DNA of 64,000 bases from contig JAUWNJ010000016.1 of NCBI GenBank assembly GCA_030612725.1, forward strand, positions 1 through 64,000. Reading direction: 5' to 3'. The stretch's first letter is position 1, and each line of letters starts with the position of its first letter. Below the pieces are notes generated by a model, which was not told where the DNA came from, searched no databases, and saw only the letters and a list, made by a program, of their open reading frames with translations. The DNA comes from Planctomycetales bacterium. Lineage in GTDB: Bacteria > Planctomycetota > Phycisphaerae > SM23-33. Of this stretch, positions 19,052 through 27,587 are shown in pieces. Made by a program: the position numbers and the translations under genes.

Positions 19052-19705
19052 ATGTCCGACAACGGCAACTTGATAATCCAAAACGATCAAACGGTTGTAT
19101 TCATCGGCGACAGCATCACGGACTGTGGCCGGCGGGGAGAGGCCGCCCCGCTGGGGTCCGGTTACGTCAGCATGGCTGTTGCCCTGATAACCGCCAGGTA
19201 CCCGCAGCGTAATATCCGCTTCATCAACGAGGGCATTGGCGGCGACGTAAGCACAGGCCTGCGCGACCGGTGGGACGACGACATTATCGTCCACAAGCCC
19301 GACTGGGTCAGCGTCATGGTCGGAATCAACGACCTGCACCGCATGCTCCGCAACAATCCCGACCCCGTCCCGCCAGACATCTACCGCAAGGCGTACACAC
19401 AATGCCTCCAAAGCACTGCCGAGAACACGTCGGCCAGGCTGATTCTGATGGATCCGTTCTATATGAGCCGTGCGACCGACCCACACAGTTGGCGCACCGG
19501 GGTGCTGAAGGTATTGCCGGAGTATATCGACATCGTGGCCGAACTGGCCGAGAAGTTCGATGCAATCCACGTCCGCCTGCACGAGATGTTCCAGGGGATT
19601 CTTAAATACAGACCGGTTGATTTCGTCTGTCCCGAGCCGGTCCATCCCAATCCCTCAGGCCACTTGATAATCGCACACGAATGGCTCAAGACCGTTGGGT
19701 GGTGA
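19052..19705 (+). CDS. SGNH/GDSL-family hydrolase
   Basis: A 217-residue hydrolase with the four family blocks: VFIGDSIT (nucleophile Ser), a Gly in block II (GIGGDVSTG), VMVGINDL (block III Asn) and a final P-VHPNPSGH with Asp/His-type ends. No signal peptide, so cytosolic. It would remove acyl or acetyl groups from a sugar or lipid. AAAGGA precedes the ATG. It follows murA by 68 nt and may share its transcript; co-location with murA could hint at cell-wall sugar deacetylation, but this is only context. Confidence 0.85.
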   Translation: MSDNGNLIIQNDQTVVFIGDSITDCGRRGEAAPLGSGYVSMAVALITARYPQRNIRFINEGIGGDVSTGLRDRWDDDIIVHKPDWVSVMVGINDLHRMLRNNPDPVPPDIYRKAYTQCLQSTAENTSARLILMDPFYMSRATDPHSWRTGVLKVLPEYIDIVAELAEKFDAIHVRLHEMFQGILKYRPVDFVCPEPVHPNPSGHLIIAHEWLKTVGW

Positions 19706-19773
19706 GCAGGAAAAGGTGGGCTACTCTGTAACATGCTAATTTCAGGGTGGCACGGAGTACCACGAATCTGTTG

Positions 19774-19870
19774 AAAAATGTCCCGGTCGACCGGCTGTAA
19801 GCCGAGTTCTGTTCCCCGTCCGCTAGCGGACTTTCCGGAGGCGGGACGTTACCGGGCCTGTCTTGAGCGA
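19774..19870 (-). repeat. Duplicate of the rnpB 3' end (outer border of a TA cassette)
   Basis: Bases 19774-19821 are identical to 20620-20667, the last 48 nt of rnpB including its terminal T-run. Beyond a 4-nt variable spot (a GTCCGCTAGCGGAC palindrome here), another 20 bp match perfectly, and weak similarity continues to about 19870. It is a free 3' fragment, not a second rnpB. With the complete gene at 20622-21077 it brackets the PIN/Phd cassette like left and right attachment sites. Confidence 0.9.
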
Positions 19871-20073
19871 ATTTCGCGGACCGCCGACAGAATGTCTGAT
19901 GTTGCCGCTTTGGTCTTGACGCCGGTAATATCAAAGGGCGAACCGCCTTGGCGCTGAGGCACTACAGCGAACACCTCCCCGCCGCGTCTGCGGATCGTAA
20001 CATCTTCGGTCTTGGCGCGATTCAGGACTTGCGAAAGATTCTGCCGTGCCTGTGAGTATGTATAAACTTTCAT
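19849..20073 (-). CDS. Phd/YefM-family antitoxin
   Basis: A 74-residue protein that should neutralise the PIN toxin and bind the operon promoter. The start MKVYTYSQARQNLSQVLNRA is the typical DNA-binding and dimerisation domain of Phd/YefM proteins, followed by RRRGGEVFAVVP. Its ATG overlaps the toxin stop codon (ATGA), so it is the second gene: toxin first, antitoxin second, the reverse of the usual VapBC order. Its last codons lie inside DNA that resembles rnpB, so the C-terminus may have been set by the insertion junction. Confidence 0.85.
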   Translation of the reverse strand: MKVYTYSQARQNLSQVLNRAKTEDVTIRRRGGEVFAVVPQRQGGSPFDITGVKTKAATSDILSAVREIRSRQAR

Positions 20074-20465
20074 GTTTGCTCCACAACTCTGATGTCCAAT
20101 TGTTTCGCCACTTGCTTCATGGCCTTATCAAGCGTCAGCAGCGAACATCGTGTCTCAAAGGCACATTGTAAGAAATAGGCGTCATAGGCATAGATGCCGA
20201 AGCGTCCAGCCAGGACAAGAGCCGCTCGAATGTCGATCTCCACCAGTTCGACGGAAACACCGGCAACAGCATCCCATATGTCCGGTAGCTGCTCGGTAAG
20301 GACGACCTTTCTTTTCACCAGCGCCGACAGAGCATTTCCGATTTCGTACGGTAGGACCGCCGGAGCCGCCAGGTCATGTCCATCGGTCACCTGGATAAGC
20401 CATGATTTCTCCGGTTCATTCAGCGCTACCGCTAGAAACGTATTTGTGTCCGCCACATACTTCAT
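20070..20465 (-). CDS. VapC-type PIN-domain toxin
   Basis: A 131-residue PIN RNase. The four acidic active-site positions are visible: Asp6 in YVADTN, Glu in PYEIGNAL, Asp in YAYDAYFLQ and Asp in LLTLDKAM. Such toxins cut RNA, often initiator tRNA or rRNA, to halt growth. The start ATG at 20465 is immediately preceded by a palindrome and a strong promoter; the frame remains open upstream through the tRNA-like sequence, but that part is not coding. It is first in the cassette, overlapping the antitoxin by ATGA. Confidence 0.88.
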   Translation of the reverse strand: MKYVADTNTFLAVALNEPEKSWLIQVTDGHDLAAPAVLPYEIGNALSALVKRKVVLTEQLPDIWDAVAGVSVELVEIDIRAALVLAGRFGIYAYDAYFLQCAFETRCSLLTLDKAMKQVAKQLDIRVVEQT

Positions 20466-20467
20466 AC

Positions 20468-20501
20468 GTACAATTGTACACATCGGAAGGCTTTTTGTCA
20501 A
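20468..20501 (-). promoter_or_regulatory. Toxin promoter with palindromic operator, leaderless start
   Basis: On the minus strand TTGACA (20501-20496), a 17-nt spacer and TACAAT (20478-20473) make a near-consensus promoter. The perfect 12-bp palindrome GTACAATTGTAC (20468-20479) covers the -10 box and is a likely site for autorepression by the antitoxin complex. The -10 box ends 7 nt before the ATG, so the toxin mRNA should have no leader. Confidence 0.75.
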
Positions 20502-20572
<71 letters not shown>

Positions 20573-20621
20573 TTGTTCGCAGATAAGTGTATCGGCAGTC
20601 TGCTGCAAATTGAGCATACAA

Positions 20622-21077
20622 AAATGTCCCGGTCGACCGGCTGTAAGCCGAGTTCTGTTCCCCGTCCCCGGCGGACTTTCCGGAGGCGGGGCGAAGGCCA
20701 TCTGTCTTGACCCGCCATCGCTGACGAGCTCTCCATACGGAAGCGGCCTACCCGCGATCATAAGACCTGAACCGCGTCATAATCGCTGCTTGACCTTGCA
20801 CCCGGTGGGGTTTACCAAGCCGACGATGTTACCATCGTCGCGGTGCGCTCTTACCGCACCTTTTCACCCTTACCCCCCTTCGCCATACTGCTTTGCCGGA
20901 GGCTACGCAGTATCCGGCTTCGGAGGGCGGTATATTTTCTGTGGCACTTTCCCTATCCTGCTTCGCCAAAGGCTATGCAGGACGGTGGGCGTTACCCACC
21001 ACCGTGGTTCAGTGGTGCTCGGACTTTCCTCTCCCCGCCGAAATGACAGGGAGCGACCTTCCACCGGCCGACCGGTT
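20622..21077 (-). ncRNA. rnpB: RNase P RNA (bacterial type A)
   Basis: Catalytic RNA of ribonuclease P, which matures tRNA 5' ends. Near the 5' end the minus strand has the conserved GAGAGGAAAGTCCGAGCAC (about 21035). Near the 3' end it has ACAGAACTCGGCTTACAGCC. Outer helix P1 pairs CCGGTCGGCCGG (from 21075) with CCGGTCGACCGG at the 3' end, followed by TTTTT. A TATAAT at 21086-21081 gives a start at about 21076. The 3' end is duplicated at 19774, so this copy may carry a cassette-supplied end. Confidence 0.93.
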
Positions 21078-21080
21078 CTT

Positions 21081-21086
21081 ATTATA
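21081..21086 (-). promoter_or_regulatory. -10 box of rnpB
   Basis: TATAAT on the minus strand, positioned so that transcription begins at about 21076, at the P1 helix. No good -35 hexamer is seen at the usual distance. Confidence 0.6.
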
Positions 21087-21139
21087 CGACAAAATACCAG
21101 ATACGGGTCTTGTAAATCTGGCTTTTATCGTGGCAAAGA

Positions 21140-21285
21140 GAATATTGAATATTGAACAGAGAATTTCGAATTTTGAAGTAACAGAAAGAAAAAAAGACTC
21201 TGAATCCACGCTTTGGGTGTCATTTATCTTCTTTTTCTTCTTCTCACTTCAAAATTCAACATTCTCTGTTCAATATTCAATATTC
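21140..21285. repeat. Word-repeat hairpin element (AATATTGA words)
   Basis: Arms 21140-21179 and 21246-21285 are reverse complements at 38 of 40 positions. The arm itself is built of repeated GAATATTGAA words. The 66-nt centre is purine-rich then pyrimidine-rich. It lies between the rnpB promoter and the end of the PLD-like gene. Confidence 0.9.
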
Positions 21286-21340
21286 ATTTTAAAAGCACCA
21301 CCTTGAAAAACTCGCCAGAAAAAAAGGTCGCTCACATGAT

Positions 21341-21865
21341 TCACAGCTCCGGTTCTTCGAGCGGGACGGGGCAGTAGTCCTTTCGGTCGCAATCGTCGCA
21401 GTGTGCGCCGGTCCAGATTTCATCGAGCATATCAGCCACGGGGTCAATCAGGGCAAGTTCGTCGGTCCAGACACCGGCCTCGAAATTACGCCGGCGCGAA
21501 CCCTTCGCACCCAGTCCCGCGCCGGTCAGATTGGCCGAACCTACGTACATCATCCGCCCGTCGGCGATAACGACCTTGGCGTGAGCGCGCGGGCAGCGGC
21601 GCATTGTGAAGTTCTCCGGAACATGCCGCTTCAACCGCTTCAACAGAGGCCCGGACGGTACGCCGCTGTGCAGCAATCGTATCTCGACTCCGCGTGCGGA
21701 TAGTTTCCCGAAGACCTCCAGGATGCTGCGTGCCTGGCGCGGTCCGGACGGTACGTGCAGGTCTTTTACGTTGGCAGTGGCGATAAACAAGCGATGGCGG
21801 CAACTTTCCAACGCCTCGGTCAGGACGACCCCCAGATGATCACGGTTCAGTACAATTTTAATCAC
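21341..21865 (-). CDS. Phospholipase-D-like nuclease/phosphodiesterase, single HKD motif
   Basis: A 174-residue protein with one PLD active-site motif, HAKVVIADGRMMYVGSANLT, so the active enzyme would be a dimer like bacterial Nuc. The C-terminus has a compact CDDC...C cluster that might bind metal. No signal peptide is visible, so it probably acts in the cytosol on nucleic acid or lipid phosphodiesters. The start is a GTG without a clear ribosome-binding site. It ends 264 nt upstream of rnpB and lies 50 nt downstream of aroB on the same strand. Confidence 0.8.
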   Translation of the reverse strand: MIKIVLNRDHLGVVLTEALESCRHRLFIATANVKDLHVPSGPRQARSILEVFGKLSARGVEIRLLHSGVPSGPLLKRLKRHVPENFTMRRCPRAHAKVVIADGRMMYVGSANLTGAGLGAKGSRRRNFEAGVWTDELALIDPVADMLDEIWTGAHCDDCDRKDYCPVPLEEPEL

Positions 21866-21915
21866 GGAAGATATATCGACCAGTCGGCAGCGGCATCGCC
21901 AGTCGGAAAAAACCG

Positions 21916-23031
21916 TTACCCAAGCGCCGCGACGGCGGCTTTGATTTGTTCGTCGGTAACGTCGTCGAATATGGCGACGACGCCGGGGGATACCGGGAGC
22001 ACAAAGCGGACTACGCCGCCGAGCGTCTTTTTATCGTGTGCCATTATCTCGCGCAGCCTGTTCGGGTTACGCGCCTCGGCGGGTAAATTCGACAGGTCGT
22101 CGAAGTTTACAGGCAGGGACAATTCGGTGAGGATTTTCCGAACTCTGCCGGCTACCGACGAGTCGATAAGCGAGCGTGATTCAGCGATATCAAAAGCGGC
22201 GACCATACCTAAAGCGACGGCCTGGCCGTGGGAAAGCACGCCATACCCCGCCGCCGTTTCGATGGCATGACCGATGGTGTGCCCGAAGTTCAGATGCGCC
22301 CGCTCGCCGGATTCCCGCTCATCGGCCGAAACAACGGAGGCCTTTATCGCGACGTTGCGACCGATTAATTCAGCAAGCGTATCGGGTTGGCATGACGTGA
22401 TTTTTTCGATATTGTCTTCGATGAAATCCAGCAACGCCCAATCGCGGATAACGCCGTGTTTGACGCACTCCGCCAGGCCGTTGCCGAGTTCATCGGCCGG
22501 GAGGGTTTTCAGCACGGCGGCGTCGATAATCACTGCTTCAGGCTGGTAAAACGCGCCTATGAGGTTTTTTCCAGCCTGTGCGTTGAGGCCTGTTTTTCCG
22601 CCGACGGCAGCATCAACGTCGGCCAGAAGCGTGGTCGGCAAATTGACAAACGGCAACCCTCGCAATGCAGTCGCAGCCACGAAACCGCCCAGATCCCCCA
22701 CCACGCCACCGCCCAGCGTAACAACGACGGAACGCCGGTCAATCGGCGGCTCCAGAGACAGTATCCTGTCCATTACGTCCTCGTAGGTCGCGAGGTTTTT
22801 GTGCTCTTCGCCGGCAGGAAACTCAATTACATCAGACCGCCCGGACGCATCGCTCAGGCTGGCCTGAACGGCATCGGCGTAGAGCGGTCTTACGTTCGAG
22901 TCGGTAATAACAACGACCCTGCCGTCGCTCGCAGCGGCAATTCTCCCCAGGCCGGTAAGAATATCTATGCCAACGGTAACCTTGTAAGATCGTCCCGGAA
23001 GGTCAACGGAAATTTCATGCGTTATCGGCAT
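21916..23031 (-). CDS. aroB: 3-dehydroquinate synthase
   Basis: A 371-residue NAD- and metal-dependent enzyme converting DAHP to 3-dehydroquinate in the shikimate pathway. The NAD-binding stretch GGGVVGDLGGFVAA and metal-ligand motif HLNFGHTIGHAIE are intact. The start MPITHEI at 23031 overlaps the upstream gene by 17 nt; an 18-codon N-terminal extension in the open frame falls inside that gene and is unlikely to be real. Overlap suggests co-transcription with the lipoprotein gene. Confidence 0.95.
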   Translation of the reverse strand: MPITHEISVDLPGRSYKVTVGIDILTGLGRIAAASDGRVVVITDSNVRPLYADAVQASLSDASGRSDVIEFPAGEEHKNLATYEDVMDRILSLEPPIDRRSVVVTLGGGVVGDLGGFVAATALRGLPFVNLPTTLLADVDAAVGGKTGLNAQAGKNLIGAFYQPEAVIIDAAVLKTLPADELGNGLAECVKHGVIRDWALLDFIEDNIEKITSCQPDTLAELIGRNVAIKASVVSADERESGERAHLNFGHTIGHAIETAAGYGVLSHGQAVALGMVAAFDIAESRSLIDSSVAGRVRKILTELSLPVNFDDLSNLPAEARNPNRLREIMAHDKKTLGGVVRFVLPVSPGVVAIFDDVTDEQIKAAVAALG

Positions 23032-23944
23032 CTTTTTCTCTTTTTTCGGCCTGGTGTAATTTGACCTGTCGTTGGAGTTCTTCATCCACCTCGCCTGTCG
23101 CAGCCTCTACGTTATTGTCAGGTCGAGTCGGTTGATATTCGCGCACGCCGGCGGCTCGCTGACGTGAAACGCCCCGCCTTAATCGCATAAAGACAAACAG
23201 CATAATCATTACCGCGATAATCATAACAGCGACGGCCCACCGGAAATCGCTTTCCTCCGAGCGTGGAGGCAGTAACGATGAAGCCACGATAACCGGGTAC
23301 TCGTCCTTCACGTTCGGGTCGCCCTCTTCGGCGTCTTCGCGCAATTTCGCCAGTTTGTAGAATAGTCCGACAAGTTCCAAAGGCTGGCGATTTTTGAGGT
23401 TCTTCGGGGGTTCATGCCCCATCACGACCACCATGAGTTCGTACGAAGGCGGCTTGGTCTTTTCGACCTCTACAAGGACATCCACCACCCAGACGTCACG
23501 CCTGCCCCACCATCTTCCGGACACAACATTTTCCGTCCAGAGCGTAGCCCTTCCGGCGTAGAAAACTTTGAGCCGGACAAGCCGGTTTCGATAACGCCCC
23601 GGCTCACGCCAGAGGTTTTTGGGGCTGGGGCGTTCCGCCTCTTCGAGCGTCTTGTCGCCTTCGGGTAGCATTTCCGCCCGACGAAGCAGCACATACATCG
23701 CCGGCGAACCCAACGTAGATTCGCTGTCGCTGACATCCCCCAGAACAATCTTTTCGTCTTTACTGTAGTCGAGTGCGTCTTCGACTGTTTCCGCCCGGAT
23801 TATCGACAAAGGTTTCTTAAACCGCGGCATCGTTATGGGCTGTTTATCGCCGGATTTATCGGCATCCGGCGGGGCTACGGCGCAACCCGCATGGAAAAAA
23901 GCCGGTATCGTCAGGGAGAAACACAGAATTGCGGTAATTCTCAT
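23015..23944 (-). CDS. Lipoprotein with C-terminal membrane helix
   Basis: About 309 residues from the ATG at 23944 (AAAGGTG upstream). A signal peptide ends at the lipobox FHAGC. The long middle part is beta-rich, and a hydrophobic helix near the C-terminus (WAVAVMIIAVMIMLFVFM) precedes a basic, then charged cytosolic tail. With both a lipid anchor and a membrane helix it probably bridges membrane surface and cytosol. Family not recognised. It overlaps aroB by 17 nt. Confidence 0.65.
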   Translation of the reverse strand: MRITAILCFSLTIPAFFHAGCAVAPPDADKSGDKQPITMPRFKKPLSIIRAETVEDALDYSKDEKIVLGDVSDSESTLGSPAMYVLLRRAEMLPEGDKTLEEAERPSPKNLWREPGRYRNRLVRLKVFYAGRATLWTENVVSGRWWGRRDVWVVDVLVEVEKTKPPSYELMVVVMGHEPPKNLKNRQPLELVGLFYKLAKLREDAEEGDPNVKDEYPVIVASSLLPPRSEESDFRWAVAVMIIAVMIMLFVFMRLRRGVSRQRAAGVREYQPTRPDNNVEAATGEVDEELQRQVKLHQAEKREKDADNA

Positions 23945-24026
23945 GATTACACCTTTTCGAACCATACAAAGGAATCTTTCAGACGTGATTGTAGGATAAT
24001 GCTATGGATTTGTACATCAAAGGATT

Positions 24027-24099
24027 GAGGATTGTAGATTGCGGATTTTCTGTTTCTCTTCCTAGCCCCTAATCCCAAGTCCCAAGTCCCTAAACCCTA
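24027..24099. repeat. Two-class word tract (GGATTG then GTCCC words)
   Basis: GGATTGAGGATTGTAGATTGCGG-type words, a pyrimidine-rich joint, then AATCCCAAGTCCCAAGTCCC words. The same order of classes is repeated at 28800-28879. No complementary arms here. It occupies the gap between the leftward lipoprotein and the end of the pseudopilin-like gene. Confidence 0.6.
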
Positions 24100-24107
24100 T
24101 CTTCTCA

Positions 24108-25085
24108 TCACTCCGGATGCGGAAGCAGGAATGTATCGGTCGGCGAGGCGGGTTTTTCCTTACCGGTGTAATTGGATACGCCTTCTACCAGCCAGATGTT
24201 ATCTCCGTTGACGCCGATGCGGCAATCCGTAGCCCATTTCACATGCCCGTCCAGATACAGGACGTTCTGCCCGCCATCGGGATGATTTTCGCTGACTGCG
24301 CGTTCGGCGCGTTCCGGGCGGAAAGTTCCACCGGTAAAGACCGGCGTGGTATCGGCGAGAATAACCATCTGTTCAGCCACCGTCGCCAGTGAACCGACAT
24401 CTCTGCGGACAGGTGTGTTGAGGCTATGCTGGTAACTGTAATTTATCGACTGCGGCGATGGGAAATCCGTCATGTCGTCAGACAGCACGAACGCCCGCCC
24501 ACCGGCAGAAGGACACTGAAACACTTCCGGCGAGGCGCTTCGACCACGAACCAGCAAAAAAAGCACAGCCGAGTTGCTGGCATATTTACGCCCCGGCTGG
24601 TGAAGCCACGCTTCGGTCGCAGCCGGGCCTGATGGAAAGTTGCCTTCGCTATCGTTGGCATAGTGATTCAGAGCGGCTCCGACCGCCCATACGTTATTGG
24701 CACAAAGGCTCCTGTTGGCCAGGCGATGCGCCTGTCGAAGCGATGGAAGCAGTATTCCGACCACGATCACTGCCGCTGCCGCCAATGCCGATAACTCCCG
24801 AATGGAAAACCTCGAAAGCAGCATTCCGCCGCTTGGATGGACAGTTTGAAGCACCTCGGCCCGGCCAGATGAACTCACCCGCGCCAGCGTACGCTCGCAA
24901 AGGTCCGCCGGCATCCGCGCAGACTCACAAAGCCCCAATGCAGCGAATGTCCGACTGATACCCTCGTGGAGCAAGGCGAATTCACCACCAGACTCAAGAC
25001 GACGACGGACATCCTCGGCTACCGGCTCATCGCAGCGACCCAGAATAAAATCTATCAACAATTGTTCATCACCGGACTTACTCAT
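24108..25085 (-). CDS. Anti-sigma-like / DUF1559-type pseudopilin fusion
   Basis: About 325 residues. The N-terminal 85 residues are soluble and resemble the cytosolic part of anti-sigma factors (DEQLLIDFILGRC...), but no HxxxCxxC zinc motif is visible. A membrane helix (about 95-112, LSALAAAAVIVVGILLPSL) is followed by an outer domain typical of planctomycete DUF1559/prepilin-like proteins, with a C-terminal NVLYLDGHVKW motif. Its ATG overlaps the sigma-factor stop (ATGA), which supports a sensor/anti-sigma role: an external cue could release the sigma factor. This is inference from layout. Confidence 0.75.
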   Translation of the reverse strand: MSKSGDEQLLIDFILGRCDEPVAEDVRRRLESGGEFALLHEGISRTFAALGLCESARMPADLCERTLARVSSSGRAEVLQTVHPSGGMLLSRFSIRELSALAAAAVIVVGILLPSLRQAHRLANRSLCANNVWAVGAALNHYANDSEGNFPSGPAATEAWLHQPGRKYASNSAVLFLLVRGRSASPEVFQCPSAGGRAFVLSDDMTDFPSPQSINYSYQHSLNTPVRRDVGSLATVAEQMVILADTTPVFTGGTFRPERAERAVSENHPDGGQNVLYLDGHVKWATDCRIGVNGDNIWLVEGVSNYTGKEKPASPTDTFLLPHPE

Positions 25086-25699
25086 TCTGCGTCCTTTTTT
25101 TCGCGTAGCGACGGACCTGCCAATGCCCATTGTCGGGCGAACTGCCTCACCGCCAGGTGCAGGCGGCTCTTGACCGTACCGAGCGGAACGGAAAGGATTT
25201 CGGCAATTTCTTTATAGGCGAAATCGTAAAAATAACTCAGTAAAAGCACGATCCTCAGGTTCTCCGGCATCTGCCTGACAATACTTTGTACGGCTTCGGA
25301 GGCTTCGTGGTTCTCAATTCTCGTAGTCGGCGATGGAATATTTGCGGGTATCAGGTCGATGAAGTGCACATCGTCCTGGCCCGAAGCGACCGGAGCGTCG
25401 AGTTCGGCGGCGGGTCTGCGCAGACGGTAACGCATCGCATCGCGCGCCTTGTTGGCGGCTATTGTGAAGAGCCAGGGTTTCAGGCGACGCGAAACGTCAA
25501 AACTGTCGGCGGAAAGGTGAATCTGAAGGAACGTCTCCTGGAAAACGTCTTCAGCCAGGGTCGCATCGCCCAGGAACCTCGCAAGGAAGGCGAACAACTC
25601 CCGCTCGTAACGATGCACGAGGGCTGCGAACGCCTCCGAATCGCCGCGAGTGTACCGCAGAAGCAGTTGTTCGTCCGATATATGTTCCCTGCTTTTCAT
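25082..25699 (-). CDS. ECF-type RNA polymerase sigma factor
   Basis: A 205-residue sigma-70-family protein with region 2 (RYERELFAFLARFLGDATLAE, DVFQETFLQ) and region 4 (LSYFYDFAYKEIAEIL, GTVKSRLH). It directs RNA polymerase to a small regulon. It is translationally coupled to the anti-sigma/pseudopilin gene downstream. A long word-repeat hairpin lies upstream in the divergent gap to the GAF regulator. Confidence 0.93.
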   Translation of the reverse strand: MKSREHISDEQLLLRYTRGDSEAFAALVHRYERELFAFLARFLGDATLAEDVFQETFLQIHLSADSFDVSRRLKPWLFTIAANKARDAMRYRLRRPAAELDAPVASGQDDVHFIDLIPANIPSPTTRIENHEASEAVQSIVRQMPENLRIVLLLSYFYDFAYKEIAEILSVPLGTVKSRLHLAVRQFARQWALAGPSLREKKDAE

Positions 25700-25790
25700 A
25701 CAGATTTACGCCGCATCATAGGAAACAGCACGTCGCGTCGCAATTTTTTCTTGACCGAGCGCATCGGCGCGACCAAACTCACATGAAGAT

Positions 25791-25913
25791 AGCGGTCAGC
25801 AATCAGCGTTCAGCAGTCAGCAAAAGACAAAACAACAAAATCCGCGTCTGACCGTTTGTTGCTCCTTCATCTTTTGCTGAACGCTGATTGCTGATCGCTG
25901 ATTGCTGATTGCT
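25791..25913. repeat. Word-repeat hairpin element (CAATCAGC words)
   Basis: The left arm (25791-25826) and right arm (25871-25913) are complementary series of CAATCAGCGTTCAGCA words ending in AAAAG/CTTTT next to the centre. The right arm runs to within 6 nt of the start codon at 25919 and displaces any ribosome-binding site there. It lies between two divergent genes. Confidence 0.85.
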
Positions 25914-25918
25914 AAATC

Positions 25919-27481
25919 ATGGTATCTATTCGAAACCTACCACAGGAGACACTTTCGGCGTTGGTCGATGCTTCAGCGGCGATTAACGCCGCACAGGGGC
26001 TTACCGAAACGCTCCACGCCATAGCCGCTGCGTCGGCGGCAGTGCTGAGGGCGGAGGCATCCAGCGTTATCATGCTCGACCAGGCGCGGGGCAAACAGGT
26101 ATTCCTGGCTGCGGTCGGCGACCGGTCCGACCAGTTGATCGGCGTGGAATACGATGCCGGAGTGGGGCTTTCAGGAAAGGCGATCGCCACCGGAAAGGCG
26201 CAAATCCACAACGACGTCGCACACGAAAAGGCCCACTACAAGGAAATCGACGATCGCGTCGCGTTTCAGACCCGTAGCCTCGTGGCCGCTCCCATGATCC
26301 ACAAGGGCGAGTCGCTCGGCGTCGTGGAGGTCATCAATCCCGTCGATGCCGAACAGTTCGGCGACAAGGACAAGGAACTTGCCCAGGTCTTCGCCAACCT
26401 TGCTGCAATCGCCGTCGCCAACGCCAGATCGTTCGACCGGGTCAAGCGGGAAAATCGCGGGCTTAAGGAGGCATTCCGCCCACCGGCGAAGATGCTGGGC
26501 GATTCACCGGCAATGCGAGAGGTTCTGGGGCTGATTCAGCGCGTCTCGCCGTCTGCCGCTACTGTCCTGCTACTGGGCGAGAGCGGTACCGGAAAGGAAC
26601 TCGCCGCCAGGGCGATCCACGAAAACTCACCACGCGCCGATCTGCCTTTCATCGCCGTCAACTGCGCAGCCCTCCCCGAAACGCTCCTGGAAAGCGAACT
26701 GTTCGGACACGAAGCCGGAGCCTTCACAGGCGCTACGGGACGACGCCTCGGACGGTTTGAATTGGCCGACGAAGGGACAATCTTCCTCGACGAAATAGGC
26801 GAAGTCGCCCCCACCGTTCAGGTCAAACTCCTTCGCGTTCTCCAGGAAAAAGAATTCGTCCGCGTCGGCGGAACCCGGACGATCGGATGCGACGTTCGCG
26901 TCATAGCCGCCAGTAATCGCGACCTCGACGCCGACCGGCGCGACGGACGGTTCCGCGACGACCTGTACTACCGACTGAACGTCTTTCCCATCACCGTCCC
27001 GCCGCTGCGTATGCGACGCGAAGACATCCCGACACTGGTGAGGCATTTTCTGTCCCTGCTGGCGGGCGAACTGAAAACCCCCCGCCCCGACGTTACGGAC
27101 CAGGCTATGCAGGCCCTTGCCCAATACGATTGGCCCGGAAATATCCGCGAACTCCAGAACATCCTCGAACGGGCGTGCCTTCTGGCCGATAAGAACGTCA
27201 TCAGCCCGACACAACTCCCGCCCGAAATCGTCGAACCGACCGGTCAACCCCCCTTCGGGTCTGAACCGCATGGTCGAAGACCGGCGGGGCCTCCACCAAC
27301 CAAACCGCAAAAAACAGGAAATACGCTGGAAGGGATGGAAAAGACCCTGATCGTCAACGCACTGCGCGAAAACGCCGGCAACCAGACCCGCACCGCCAAG
27401 GCCCTCGGTATCAGCAGAGACAACCTCCGATATCGTATCAAAAAATACCAAATTATCATAAAGAGAGGGACTGGGGACTAG
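25919..27481 (+). CDS. GAF-domain sigma-54-dependent transcriptional activator
   Basis: A 520-residue bacterial enhancer-binding protein. A GAF sensor domain (about 20-170) is followed by an AAA+ domain with Walker A GESGTGKE, the sigma-54 contact loop GAFTGAT and Walker [10 protein letters not shown] Pro-rich linker precedes a Fis-type helix-turn-helix ([20 protein letters not shown]). There is no Shine-Dalgarno sequence, because the word-repeat element reaches almost to the ATG. The stop codon and last residues (RGTGD) are encoded by the next element at 27466. Target genes and ligand are unknown; the AraC-type gene follows. Confidence 0.93.
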   Translation: MVSIRNLPQETLSALVDASAAINAAQGLTETLHAIAAASAAVLRAEASSVIMLDQARGKQVFLAAVGDRSDQLIGVEYDAGVGLSGKAIATGKAQIHNDVAHEKAHYKEIDDRVAFQTRSLVAAPMIHKGESLGVVEVINPVDAEQFGDKDKELAQVFANLAAIAVANARSFDRVKRENRGLKEAFRPPAKMLGDSPAMREVLGLIQRVSPSAATVLLLGESGTGKELAARAIHENSPRADLPFIAVNCAALPETLLESELFGHEAGAFTGATGRRLGRFELADEGTIFLDEIGEVAPTVQVKLLRVLQEKEFVRVGGTRTIGCDVRVIAASNRDLDADRRDGRFRDDLYYRLNVFPITVPPLRMRREDIPTLVRHFLSLLAGELKTPRPDVTDQAMQALAQYDWPGNIRELQNILERACLLADKNVISPTQLPPEIVEPTGQPPFGSEPHGRRPAGPPPTKPQKTGNTLEGMEKTLIVNALRENAGNQTRTAKALGISRDNLRYRIKKYQIIIKRGTGD

Positions 27482-27566
27482 GGATTTGGGACTTGGCAAA
27501 AGAAAAAAAGTGGGACTCCGCTACGTCTCGCCCCGCACTTCTTTTTTTCCCTAGTCCCCAGTCCCT
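27466..27566. repeat. Word-repeat hairpin element (GGGACTGGGGACTAGGGA arms)
   Basis: Arms 27466-27484 and 27548-27566 are perfect 19-nt reverse complements. The centre has A-runs and T-runs around a copy of GTGGGACTCCGCT, the sequence of the 332-417 palindrome. The left arm supplies the stop codon of the GAF regulator. Confidence 0.9.
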
Positions 27567-27587
27567 GTCTTTAAGCATAATGATGAA

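Noticed and set aside
19774-19870. A second RNase P RNA gene
   Set aside because: Only the 3' end is present; the conserved 5' half (GAGAGGAAAGTCC region) is absent, so it is a duplicated fragment.
25791-25913. CRISPR-like array
   Set aside because: The repeated words are 7-15 nt, contiguous, variable and palindromically arranged, without spacers of constant size or cas genes.
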